From Pseudomonas marginalis (GTDB lineage Bacteria; Pseudomonadota; Gammaproteobacteria; Pseudomonadales; Pseudomonadaceae), in assembly GCF_001645105.1 (NCBI RefSeq), contig NZ_LKEG01000040.1, positions 1-47,009 on the forward strand: a DNA stretch of 47,009 nucleotides, written 5' to 3'. Below, piece after piece: positions 31,501-38,921 of the stretch (positions are counted from its first letter, which is position 1; the number at the start of each line of letters is the position of its first letter). A model generated the notes under the pieces. The model ran no database searches, was not told the DNA's origin, and saw only the letters and a program-made list of their open reading frames with translations. A program made the translations under genes and the position numbers.

Positions 31501-31950
31501 CAGATAGGCTACGGGTCGATAAACCAGATCATCTGCAGCGAGTGCGGTCGTGCCGAACCGCGCTTTTAATTGGTCCGCTAGCCCAATATTCAGGTTTTCG
31601 CTGACTGTTGAGATGGAGTGGCCGACGCTTAATTGTCGTAGAAGCTCCGCACAGTGGACGCTGCTTACGTACAGGTTGAGCCGGACCACCTGAGCCTGGA
31701 ACAACCCGAAGTCCTGAAGTTTATTGTCGTCGCTGTATGACCAGCTATCACTGGAGTAACTGTAGGGGAGCAAGCGGCCATAGACGATGCGATTTTCGAT
31801 CTGTTGCTCGGACCTGATCTGCAGGATCCAAAGCTGCAATGCACAGTGGCGAGCATCCGTTGAAAACAGCCGCGCCAGCCGATCATCGTTGAGCAGGTCA
31901 TCTAGCGTAGGAGCCATTGATTCCTTTCGAGTATCTTTCCGTATTCTCAT
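28600..31950 (-). CDS. Very large protein with PLD-like motif (VPA1262-like), candidate defence protein
   Basis: About 1116 residues. The N-terminal half (to about residue 360) is beta-rich and resembles what databases call the VPA1262 family N-terminal domain; this is recalled similarity, not a search. The middle contains IIFDPYFDSAGLGLVL and then GRLHDRYILIMGSDG with His near residue 530, followed by AGFNLSNSFQKA. This is the layout of a phospholipase D-superfamily domain, but the motif is H-x-R rather than the canonical HKD. The C-terminal 500 residues are helical. Two starts are possible: ATG at 31950 (GGAG five bases upstream) and ATG at 31917 (AAGGA four bases upstream). No partner gene is adjacent. 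Its company of defence genes and mobile DNA suggests an anti-phage role; that is inference. Confidence 0.6.
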   Translation of the reverse strand: MRIRKDTRKESMAPTLDDLLNDDRLARLFSTDARHCALQLWILQIRSEQQIENRIVYGRLLPYSYSSDSWSYSDDNKLQDFGLFQAQVVRLNLYVSSVHCAELLRQLSVGHSISTVSENLNIGLADQLKARFGTTALAADDLVYRPVAYLLNRDAHDRHSLSSPHGGSGAFSASISQRDKGALLHLGQGYDVALTESVLKHLSADTGLDFGGPDTVRFGDLELLVFPALDDLERCLLSVTWVDTPRALIARFNPAQIPHFKGFQLHLKVTNGDQIVYSNIITAERDAEGIFECKFVLGDQLHARVDGTELEVFGIHDDPPRGSTLCCRWGVGYVREIHFQGHAVGQGANPVKFDWLERTTRPATSPRVKAALTISRGNKDLASRVGGREADPWVPANRYLAALFTRLHPPKSEGRFFQRVSQGSGEGRLQFVEWFKTLLTKYQQHQVIIFDPYFDSAGLGLVLICAAQQTDYIVFRSLPKPIKEDKPLRRKSDKTGQEGVNNLLANCEQNRHLMARVKLRIYGLKEGRLHDRYILIMGSDGLPVAGFNLSNSFQKAAENYPLLVTPIPSDVLLQVEQYKSVLLREAEAVLSEGETGNPSMRILFDSSALPVAPRRYEPMRFLEKPQAGDVLSVWAGEPSLQGLSGDPLRERMVTLNILKGDSLALPETESLRNCLERQTGNLEGFTATWEVVGELLAHSRTEDGHFHELESERGILERLVQFLNSSFNRTYERVDEELAVADTRFFHEPVETLLRSSYQPHHFFHATKYAALTWAEYFTIKFLWWYASDALLEIAETQMVDVPMEPQDSDALRLSLLSQVINEIALSLQFQISEVQQRRLVHSSSGLLQWMGLNAIEMKLENSGGLDSVLQLVSDFSYDERVRALGWMICHAAGRPDKGEIYKGLIEALDGVLAANISGKELRHIVDSMRGHMRRLTWAEPWLPQDVIFPLLQNDRANTDDACGIWVQELTSLLEPKLKNQSRLFELSREGQMTNTAAFLFAYSGHERQQGCLKEMWKILRRQQRIVRQPLASTSDWTRWHDALVVSMWILTFARWSEYYLRERGITDNELERLSLGTRELAMVRPMDEWRSGRGGDGNLAVFLDQVEELLASSAE

Positions 31951-32166
31951 GTGAACTCCAACGCTGGAATTAGCCACCTTGAGGGAGATTTATCGACGTC
32001 CGCGAACATCGAGCTCAATCCCCCATGTTTGTAGGGACCGCGCACATATCAGATGACTCACTAGATTGTCGGCGCGGAGACTCAAAGTCTGAGTCGGTGC
32101 CAACAGTATCCTGTTCACCTCAGGTCGGCACCGGCTATAAGCAGATGTCCACTTCTGGCCCAGAGG

Positions 32167-32313
32167 GTGTAAAAACGCTTCGTAAAAATTGAAATGCGCG
32201 CGTCTACGTTGAATCTGACATTTATCTGCACGTCAGCAGATATGCATTTCACGCAAATGCGCGATTTCCATTCCGATTTTGAGTACCCGTCGCGCTCGAA
32301 AACGTTTTTACAC
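32167..32313. mobile_element. 147-bp MITE-like element
   Basis: The ends gtgtaaaaacgcttcg and cgaaaacgtttttacac are inverted repeats, and internal segments also mirror each other (attgaaatgcgcg and catttcacgcaaatgcgcg). It has no ORF of note. It lies between the large gene and the next MITE. I saw no clear target duplication. Confidence 0.5.
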
Positions 32314-32353
32314 AGCCTCGGCCGTTTTCAGCCGGTCGCGACAGGCAGTAATC

Positions 32354-32540
32354 GGCCGATTCTGTTGAAAACAGTCGGCCATGGTTTCCACGGCAGAAAA
32401 ATATGCGTTTAAGATTGAAATCTCTACTTTGAGCAGAGGGTTCAGGGCTCAGATTTCGCGTAGCTGCGCGCAAAAAAGACATTTTCATCAGTCAGTACAT
32501 GCGCAGCCTGGAAGGACCGACTTTTTCAACACAATCGGCC
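32354..32540. mobile_element. 187-bp MITE, copy A (IS1182-like ends)
   Basis: The termini ggccgattctgttgaaaa and ttttcaacacaatcggcc are inverted repeats and match the end of the IS1182-like element at 34059. The interior is clearly related to copies C and D (40983 and 45830), for example aagattgaaatctctac against gagattgaaatctgaat, but is considerably diverged, so it is an older insertion. Its orientation is the same as copy D. Confidence 0.75.
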
Positions 32541-32550
32541 AAAAGCAGTC

Positions 32551-32610
32551 ACTAACACCTGAGAATTAAGCCAAGCCGCGGAGCTGTGTCGGCTTGAATG
32601 AATTGTCAGC
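32551..32610 (-). repeat. Integron attC site (60 bp)
   Basis: Read on the minus strand it runs ctgacaattcattcaagccg, then a short GC-rich centre, then cggcttggcttaattctc and ends gtgttagtg. The two halves (ttcaagccgaca... and ...cggcttgg) are imperfect inverted repeats and the end carries a degenerate GTTRRRY core. This is the structure of the Pseudomonas-type attC. It starts at the stop codon of the 83-residue gene, exactly where a cassette attC should be. Confidence 0.65.
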
Positions 32611-32857
32611 CCACGGCCGTTCCAGCTGGGATCCAAAGATCATCGCCCTCAACATCATAGGTGCGCTGCTCGCAGCCACCGCCTTTGCAGCGGACATAGG
32701 AAAGAATACGGATCGCGCCATCGCTGTGCGCCACCAACCAGTAGTAAGCATAACCATCATTTGAAAACTCGATATCTGGCCAAACTTCGATACTGGGATG
32801 AAATGCGCTAAGGCGAGAGAACACTTCCGTCGATTTAATCATGGGTATGTCGGACAT
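32606..32857 (-). CDS. Hypothetical protein of an integron gene cassette
   Basis: An 83-residue soluble protein, MSDIPMIKSTEVFSRLSAF, with WPDIEFSNDGYAYYWLVAHS in the middle and a CKGGGC pair of cysteines. Its stop codon lies within the start of an attC site, so gene plus attC form a cassette. I do not recognise the family. Aromatic residues and short length would fit an inhibitor, immunity or SMI1-like protein, but nothing proves this. Confidence 0.6.
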   Translation of the reverse strand: MSDIPMIKSTEVFSRLSAFHPSIEVWPDIEFSNDGYAYYWLVAHSDGAIRILSYVRCKGGGCEQRTYDVEGDDLWIPAGTAVG

Positions 32858-33064
32858 ACTCTTTCCTGCGGTTAATTGTTTTGGGGTTCAAATTGGCCGA
32901 GTATTAAAAATATCATTAAAAGCGTGCCTCAGGTTGAACACCTTCCGCGTGCTTCGTCTAGGTGCGCAAAATACTAGTCAGACCAAAATTAATTTTATGG
33001 CGCCGGCGGCACTTAGTTCGATCATGCGCCGATAAGCGTCCGCTTTTGGCCGGTTAAAGGTTGG

Positions 33065-33265
33065 GTGAAAACCGTGGGCCCCGATCCCGCCATGTATGGC
33101 ACCCACACAATGAGACGTACCAAGACATCATTGATTTATCGCAAGACAAAGAACCTGCGGGCGGTTCAGTTGCTGCTCGGCCATACGAAACTGGAGAGCA
33201 CTGTTCGATACCTGGGGATTGAGGTCGATGACGCCGTGGAAATGGAGGAACAGACTGAGGTTTGA
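33065..33265 (+). pseudogene. C-terminal fragment of a tyrosine recombinase
   Basis: The 66-residue frame has GTHTMRRTK (catalytic His and Arg of box II), LLLGHTKLESTVRYLG (second catalytic His and the nucleophile Tyr) and ends VDDAVEMEEQTEV. These are the last quarter of a phage-type integrase common in Pseudomonas. The N-terminal two-thirds are missing; the sequence upstream of 33065 is unrelated and carries the repeat tccgcttttggccg. It is inactive on its own. Confidence 0.75.
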
Positions 33266-33273
33266 CCATGAAT

Positions 33274-33300
33274 AGCGACGGTCGAGGTCAGGCCGTCGCT
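33274..33300 (+). terminator. Hairpin after the integrase fragment
   Basis: agcgacgg-tcgaggtcagg-ccgtcgct forms a stem just past the integrase stop, without a clear T-tract. Confidence 0.4.
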
Positions 33301-33511
33301 AACCGACCCAGAGCAGCCCTTCTGGGAGGGCAAAAAAACGGCCTCCAGGAGAGTTCTATTAATTTCCGACGCGAACGTCCAAGCCTTTACGGTAATGCTT
33401 TGTTCTAATTATCCGTTTCTTGACCGCCATAAATATTATTGCGCGAGATCAATGATGTCTGCTGCCATTGGATGGCGCACTGACGCAATGCGACCTCCAG
33501 CGGTTGCTCCA

Positions 33512-33782
33512 CTATATATGCTCCAAATATTCTATGGAGACCTCTCCGCCGATGTAAGGGCCGTCACCACTACAATCCATTGCCGGCTCGTCAAAATTAA
33601 CCCAGGCACTCGTGATAACTCTTTCTTTGCCAGCAATAGTTCGCTGAGCACTAGTGAATGCAACCTCGCTTTCCAAAAGCTCCTTTTACAAATTCTGGTG
33701 GTAACGAAACCACTCCAACTCCACCATTCGGCCACCACAAGTGCGGCTTAATTTTTATTCTATCACCATCTTTAAACTTCAT
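33512..33782 (-). pseudogene. Small hypothetical gene with one frameshift
   Basis: On the minus strand the frame starts MKFKDGDRIKIKPHLWWPNG and continues GVVSLPPEFVKGAFGKR before reaching a stop. A one-base slip at gcgaggttgc (about 33662) continues as EVAFTSAQRTIAGKERVIT and ends GGEVSIEYLEHI at 33514. The restored product would be about 90 residues. Both parts have protein-like composition and the join falls in a plausible strand, so this was probably one gene. Family not recognised. The flanks (33301-33511 and 33783-34058) show no other genes. Confidence 0.45.
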
Positions 33783-33828
33783 TTATTTTGGACCATGTTG
33801 CCGACTTTGATTTTCCATTTACCATTCG

Positions 33829-33863
33829 GCTAATGGGCGGGCTTTAATCCGTCCCAGTGAGCA
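33829..33863. repeat. Repeated stem-loop, copy 1
   Basis: ctaatgggcgggctttaatc followed by cgtcccagtgagca matches 41259-41292 at about 30 of 34 positions. It can fold with gggcgg against ccgtccc. It lies just upstream of the broken small gene; the second copy lies just downstream of another broken gene. Confidence 0.45.
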
Positions 33864-34058
33864 TGGCCAACGATTTTAGCGCATTTTTATGTCTTGCTGT
33901 TTTCCGCTAATCTTGCTGGTCAAAAATGGTGCGCATGAATGGTTAAGTCGAATGCACAGGAAGGCGAGCCCGTGCAATGCCCTACCGGTGATCCGAAAAT
34001 GGAGGAGAGAAAATTCTGAATCGCCCCTGATTTTGTAGAGTATTGAATGACTGCTTCT

Positions 34059-35474
34059 GGCCGATTCTGTTGAAAAAGTCGGATTTTCAGATCGCCTAAA
34101 CTCAGGCACGACCACCACTGGAGAGCCTACTCACCACATTGAGTGGTTTTTCGGCCCTTCGTTGACCGTTGCTGCTCTGTTATTTGGTTAATTTGAGGTT
34201 TTTTGCTTGGTGCAGGCGCACCTATCCCGTGACTGGTGGCCCTTGAGATGAAAATTTGGCCAGCCGTCGTAGGTTCTGCACCGCAGCGGCCAGCGTGAAT
34301 TCATCCGTCGCGCCACTCATGCCACGAAGTCGCAAGCGATCCAATTTCAGGATGCGTTTGAGGTGGGCAAACAACATTTCGACCTTTTACGTTCGTGGCG
34401 AGAGCGCTGATACGCCGGAGTTGCTGCAATGCGCCGGGCCGTATCCCGAGCAGCTTCATGGACGCTGCGGGCGATCTTACGAAACGCAGTGTTCGGGCAG
34501 CACTTGGTTTTCATCGGACACGTCGCGCAGTCGGTCTGTCTGGATCGGAAGATGATGGTGTTGGCTTTGGTGACGTGTGAGCGCTCATTTTTGAAGGCTC
34601 GCCATTCGCTGCGCAATGGGTTGCCGGCCGGGCAGGAGTACTCCTCAGCCTCGTCATTCCAGTGGAAATCGTTGCTCGAATAACTGTCGTTCTTGCGCTC
34701 GGTTTTGTCCCACACCGGCACATGCGGTTCGATATCTTTCTCTTCCACCATCCAGGCCAACATCGGTGCTGTGCCATATGCGGTGTCACCGATTAAGCGA
34801 TCCGGTTTGATGTCGAACAACTCTTCGACTCGATCAATCATGGTTTTGGTGCTCTCGACCTCGGCCGTTCGATGAGCCGGTGTCGGTTCTACATCCATGA
34901 TCACGCCATGCTCGACATCAATCAGGTAGTTCGTGGAATAGGCGAAAAACGCTGGGCCACCCGGGGCGGCCGTCCAACGGGCTAAAGGATCAGTCAGCGA
35001 TAAGCGCTTGGGAAGAGCTTCAGCGAGCGCCTCCTCATCGAGTGCTTCGAGGTATTCACGGACAGCACGAGTGCTCAGAGACGGGTCGCGCCAGTTGATC
35101 TCTTCATCGCTAGGCGCTCCATGTTGCCGACTCGCGTCCGCCTTGATGATGCTGGCGTCCACGGCAAAGCCTTCGCCCTTGACCAGACCCGCGTCCATGC
35201 AGCGATGCAGCACTTCATTAAAAAACCAGCGAAACAGATCGCTGTCCCGGAAACGGCCGTGTCGATTCTTGGAAAACGTAGAGTGATTAGGTACTTCATC
35301 CTCAAGGCTCAACCGGCAGAACCAGCGATACGCCAAGTTCAAATAAGCCTCTTCACACAAGCGCCGTTCGGAGCGAATGCCATAGCAATAGCCCACGACT
35401 AGCATGCGGATCATCAACTCAGGATCAATCGAAGGACGTAAGCGGCCAGCGAACACACCTTCAGAAATCCGGAA
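34059..35474 (-). mobile_element. IS1182-like element, 5' end lost
   Basis: The right terminus is ggccgattctgttgaaaa (34059-34076), the same terminal repeat as MITE copies A, C and D. The transposase gene fills most of the element. The other terminus is absent: homology stops at about 35470, where the IS66 element begins. No target duplication can be assigned. Confidence 0.65.
34222..35470 (-). pseudogene. IS1182-like DDE transposase, truncated and frameshifted
   Basis: The frame contains RPSIDPELMIRMLVVGYCYG, SERRLCEEAYLNLAYRWFC, PNHSTFSKNRHGRFRDSDLF and VDASIIKADAS, typical of IS1182/IS5-superfamily transposases. The expected 30 or so N-terminal residues are missing. Near 34356 one A is lost from cgtaaaaggtc: after HERK the frame goes wrong, while the shifted frame continues VEMLFAHLKRILKLDRLRLR and ends at 34222. 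The protein should be inactive from this copy. Confidence 0.8.
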
Positions 35475-35537
35475 TTAAGGGCGATGGTGTCCGCCTATTT
35501 TTAAGCGGACGCGATCACCCTTATCGCCAGGATTTCC

Positions 35538-35855
35538 ATGCGCCAACGAAGCTCCTATCCCAAACCCTTCAAGGCCCAGGTCGTACAGGAATGCCTGAAA
35601 CCCGGTGCCTCAGTTTCCAGCGTCGCCATCAGCCACGGCATCAATGCCAACGTGATTCGCAAGTGGCTGCCGATTTACCGTGATAAACCCGTCGCGCCAC
35701 TTCCCGCGTTTGTACCGCTGCAACCGATGCCTAAACGGCACGCTGATGAAGCTGTGGTCATCGCACTGCCGCTGGCCGACAAATCCATCACGGTCAAATG
35801 GCCCATCTCCGACCCGGACGGCTGCGCACGTTTTATCCGCAGCCTCTCGCAATGA
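35538..35855 (+). CDS. tnpA: IS66 accessory protein TnpA
   Basis: A 105-residue helix-turn-helix protein, MRQRSSYPKPFKAQVVQECL, with SVSSVAISHGINANVIRKWL typical of the IS66 OrfA/TnpS-like protein. It ends FIRSLSQ and its stop overlaps the tnpB start (atga). Confidence 0.92.
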   Translation: MRQRSSYPKPFKAQVVQECLKPGASVSSVAISHGINANVIRKWLPIYRDKPVAPLPAFVPLQPMPKRHADEAVVIALPLADKSITVKWPISDPDGCARFIRSLSQ

Positions 35856-36187
35856 TACGCATCGACGCCATCTGGCTAGCCACCGAGCCCATGGACATGC
35901 GCGCCGGCACCGAAACTGCGTTGGCCCGCGTGGTCGCTGTGTTCGGTGCGGCGAAGCCGCACTGCGCTTATCTGTTCGCCAACCGCCGGGCCAGCCGGAT
36001 GAAGGTGCTGGTGCACGATGGCGTGGGCATCTGGCTTGCCGCGAGGCGTTTGAACCAAGGCAAGTTTCACTGGCCTGGCACTCATCGCGGCTTGGAAGTC
36101 GGGCTCGACGCTGAACATTTTCAAGCGCTGGTGCTCGGTTTGCCATGGCAGAGAGTTGGCGCTAACGGCGTAATTACAGTGATTTAG
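35852..36187 (+). CDS. tnpB: IS66 accessory protein TnpB
   Basis: A 111-residue IS66 Orf2 protein. MIRIDAIWLATEPMDMRAGT, FANRRASRMKVLVHDGVGIW and GLPWQRVG are diagnostic. The start ATG is chosen because it overlaps the tnpA stop; the 18-residue upstream extension is not needed. It appears intact. Confidence 0.93.
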   Translation: MIRIDAIWLATEPMDMRAGTETALARVVAVFGAAKPHCAYLFANRRASRMKVLVHDGVGIWLAARRLNQGKFHWPGTHRGLEVGLDAEHFQALVLGLPWQRVGANGVITVI

Positions 36188-36236
36188 CCTTGCTTTTCAG
36201 CTGTGGCAGGTGGATCGCTTTGGTAAAATCCACGGC

Positions 36237-37763
36237 ATGACTTCCTCGCCCAATCTCGACCAAATGACACCCGAACAACTGCGCGCACTCGCTGCGCAGT
36301 TGCTGTCGAAGGTCGACACCATGGGCCGAAAAATCCATCGTGACGAGACGATCATCGAGCAGCTCTCTCACGAGATTGCCATCCTCAAGCGCCACAAGTT
36401 CACCAAGCGCAGCGAGCAGATCAGCCCAGCGCAAGGCAGCTTGCTGGATGACTTGCTCAACACCGACCTTGAAGCTATCGAGGCAGAACTGAACACGCTT
36501 CGTCCCGCCTCAGCATCGGACGAAACCCGCCAAAAGCCCAAGCGCACGCCGCTGCCGCCGCAGTTCCCACGTACCGTCATTTGTCACGAGCCAGAGAACA
36601 CCCAGTGTGACTGCGGGTGCTAGCTTCAGCGCATCGGCGAAGACGTCAGCGAGAAGCTGGATTACACACCTGGCGTGTTTACCGTTGAGCAGCACGTACG
36701 TGGAAAGTGGGCCTGCCGCCAGTGCGAAACACTGATCCAAGCACCGGTGCCAACCCAGGTGATCGACAAGGGTATCCCGACCGCAGGCCTGCTGGCGCAT
36801 GTGATGGTAGCCAAATTCGCTGATCATCTGCCGCTGTACCGGCAAGAAAAGATCTTTGGCCGTGCAGGCCTGGCGATCCCGCGTTCAACGCTGGCTCAGT
36901 GGGTGGGCCAAACTGGCGTACAGCTACAACCGCTGGTGGATGCACTGCGCGAAGCGGTGCTGGCTCAGCGAGTCGTGCATGCCGATGAAACGCCGGTGCA
37001 GATGCTGGCGCCCGGAGAGAAGAAAACGCATCGAGCTTATGTCTGGGCTTATTGTACGACGCCGTTCTCGGCCCTCAAGGCGGTGGTCTACGACTTCAGC
37101 CCCAGCCGCGCCGGCGAACATGCGCGCAACTTCTTGGGCACTTGGAACGGCAAGCTGGTCTGTGATGACTTCGCGGGTTACAAGGCCAGCTTCGACCTGG
37201 GCATCACCGAAATCGGCTGCATGGCGCATGCCCGCCGTAAGTTCTTCGATCTGCATGTGGCGAATAAAAGCCAGTTGGCCGAGCAAGCGTTGCACTCAAT
37301 CGGCGGGCTGTACGAAGTCGAACGGCAGGTCAAAGACATGAGCGATGAAGAACGATGGCGATTACGCCAAGAAATAGCGGTGCCCATAGCACAGAAGTTA
37401 CATGAGTGGATGCTGGCTCAGCGCGACCTCGTGCCCAAAGGCTCGGCCACGGCCAAGGCTCTGGATTATAGCTTGAAACGCTGGGTAGCGCTGACGCGCT
37501 AGTTGGATGACGGTGCCGTACCCATCGACAACAATCCGGTAGAGAACACGATCAGGCCATGGGCGCTTGGGCGCTCCAATTGGTTGTTCGCCGGGTCTCT
37601 GTGCAGTGGCAAACGAGCGGCAGCGATCATGAGTCCAATCCAGTCGGCACGCATGAACGGGCATGATCCGTACGCGTATCTCAAGGATGTACTGGCGCGA
37701 TTGCCGACGCAGAAAGCTAGTGAGATCGAGCATCTACTGCCGCATCAGTGGATGCCTGGCTGA
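36237..37763 (+). pseudogene. tnpC: IS66 transposase TnpC with two in-frame TAG codons
   Basis: The frame is open across 509 codons apart from TAG at 36621-36623 and TAG at 37500-37502. It contains the leucine-zipper-like N-terminus (LAAQLLSKVDTMGRKIHRDE), a zinc-finger motif (NTQCDCGC just before the first TAG), and the DDE core with VVHADETPVQML, LVCDDFAGYKA, CMAHARRKFFDL and VPIDNNPVENTIRPWALGR. Everything after each TAG continues in frame, so both are point mutations rather than frameshifts. Without suppression or readthrough the transposase is not made. Confidence 0.88.
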
Positions 37764-37794
37764 TCTAGGCAAGGCGTATTCCCCGTACGCTTAC

Positions 37795-37820
37795 AAACAG
37801 CCTACCGACGTAGGCTGTTT
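37795..37820. terminator. Hairpin just outside the IS66 right end
   Basis: aaacagcctac-cgac-gtaggctgttt is a perfect stem of 11 base pairs followed by aaaa on the plus strand and preceded by tt on the minus strand. It lies between IS66 and the small helical gene. Confidence 0.6.
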
Positions 37821-37843
37821 AAAACCCCATCAGGACAAAGATC

Positions 37844-38032
37844 ATGATCACTCCAACACATAGCAGTGCCAACTGGACAGACACCTTGAAGGCGCGCAAA
37901 AGCCACTTGGCCGCGCTGATGAAAATTGTGGACATAAAAATCGGCAAGATTTCGAATGTTCAGACACTGACGGTCAACTTGATCAAGAACGAAATGAGCT
38001 ACATCGAAGACCAGTTGAAGGGGCGAAAGTGA
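37844..38032 (+). CDS. Small helical protein, partner gene of the MvaT-like gene
   Basis: A 62-residue protein, MITPTHSSANWTDTLKARKS, with VQTLTVNLIKNEMSYIEDQL at the end. An AGGA ribosome-binding site precedes the ATG. It is similar to the broken gene at 28226-28442. It lies 64 bases before an MvaT-family gene on the same strand, so the two may be cotranscribed. Function unknown. Confidence 0.65.
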   Translation: MITPTHSSANWTDTLKARKSHLAALMKIVDIKIGKISNVQTLTVNLIKNEMSYIEDQLKGRK

Positions 38033-38096
38033 GCTGAACTTCGTGCTGTAATACACTTCAGATAGATATCGCTAAAACACAACAAAAGGAATGCAC

Positions 38097-38459
38097 ATGT
38101 CCAAACTTGCCGAATACCGCCAGCTTGAAAAACATCTCGCCGAACAGCTCCAGGCTTTGGAAGCACTGAAGAGCGATGGCGCGTTGAAAAAAGAGATCGA
38201 GTTCGAGACCAAGCTGCGCGAATTGCTCGACCATTACGGCTTTAGCCTCAAGCACATCATCAACCTGCTGGATCCGCAAAGCACGAAGCGCGCTTCAATG
38301 CCGGCGGCACCAGGCAAACGTAAACCTCGTCAAACGAAGGTCTACAAGAACCCGCACACCGGTGAAGTGGTTGAAACCAAAGGCGGCAATCACAGGACGC
38401 TGAAGGAGTGGAAAATCAAGCACGGCGCCGACGAGGTAGAGAGCTGGCAGGCAAAATAA
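38097..38459 (+). CDS. MvaT/TurB-family H-NS-like xenogeneic silencer
   Basis: A 120-residue protein. The N-terminal half is a coiled-coil oligomerisation region (MSKLAEYRQLEKHLAEQLQA, KKEIEFETKLRELLDHYG). The C-terminal DNA-binding domain has YKNPHTGEVVETKGGNHRTLKEWK, written here in parts as KNPHTGEVVETKGG and NHRTLKEWK, which is the hallmark of MvaT proteins. These bind AT-rich foreign DNA in Pseudomonas and silence it. ATG at 38097 is preferred over the in-frame ATG at 38091 because aaagga is then at better spacing. As an island-borne paralogue it probably co-assembles with or counters the chromosomal MvaT/MvaU. Confidence 0.88.
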   Translation: MSKLAEYRQLEKHLAEQLQALEALKSDGALKKEIEFETKLRELLDHYGFSLKHIINLLDPQSTKRASMPAAPGKRKPRQTKVYKNPHTGEVVETKGGNHRTLKEWKIKHGADEVESWQAK

Positions 38460-38470
38460 CACCCGATGAG

Positions 38471-38499
38471 AAAAGGCCTCGATTGAGGCCTTTTTTCTT
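38471..38499 (+). terminator. Terminator of the MvaT-like gene
   Basis: aaaaggcctc-gatt-gaggccttttttctt is a strong intrinsic terminator 12 bases after the stop codon. Confidence 0.9.
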
Positions 38500-38508
38500 T
38501 ATCCTAAT

Positions 38509-38716
38509 CAGCTATTTTTTCCAACATGCAGTAATCAATGATCCACTTACACTCCTGCTCCGTGAGTCGTTCGATTTGACGAATCTTCACTTCATTGGCG
38601 TGGTTTTTTAAAACTTCACCTGAAAGGTCGGATGCTTCTTGATAAACAGAACGGTTCGAGCCCCTTCGCCTAGACTGAGTTTCAGCAATGGCCAGCAGGA
38701 TGTATTTTTTGGCCTA
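38509..38716 (-). pseudogene. Start-less coding remnant
   Basis: On the minus strand the frame from about 38716 reads AKKYILLAIAETQSRRRGSN, RSVYQEASDLSGEVLKNHAN and ends WIIDYCMLEKIAD at 38511. It has good protein character for 68 codons but a TAG directly precedes it and no start codon is available; a one-base slip in the A6 run at its 5' end would bypass the stop. It is probably the rest of a broken small gene. Family not recognised. The stretch 38717-38921 shows nothing. Confidence 0.35.
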
Positions 38717-38921
38717 CCAATGTCAGCGTCCAGCTACAAACAAGCGATTGCAAACGTTCGCCGAATGTCCTATGGATTCGCGTGACCGAGCGGTAAGCGC
38801 TCCGAATAGCAAGTAAAATGTCACGCTGTCTCGCTGGCTCACTCCAAACTGTGTTTACCTAATCTAATTATGACAACCTAGCACTGGTAGAAAGACACAG
38901 GCTCGAATTTCAAATATTACC

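Larger units (their letters stand above)
35475..37794 (+). mobile_element. IS66-family insertion sequence
   Basis: It carries the tnpA-tnpB-tnpC gene set of IS66 elements. The right terminus ends in cgcttac (gtaagcg inward), as in this family. The left terminus is less clear, near taagggcgatggtgtcc at 35475, where a hairpin of ggcgatggtgtccgc against gcggacgcgatcacc lies. No 8-bp target duplication is visible, so one end may have been altered by recombination with the truncated IS1182-like element. Confidence 0.8.

Noticed and set aside
33395..33751. 118-codon open frame on the plus strand
   Set aside because: The minus-strand frames here join into a more protein-like broken gene (33512-33782). 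The plus frame has no ribosome-binding site and odd composition.
35475..35525. Target duplication of IS66
   Set aside because: The eight bases outside the right end (aaacagcc) do not recur at the left junction; the left boundary remains approximate.
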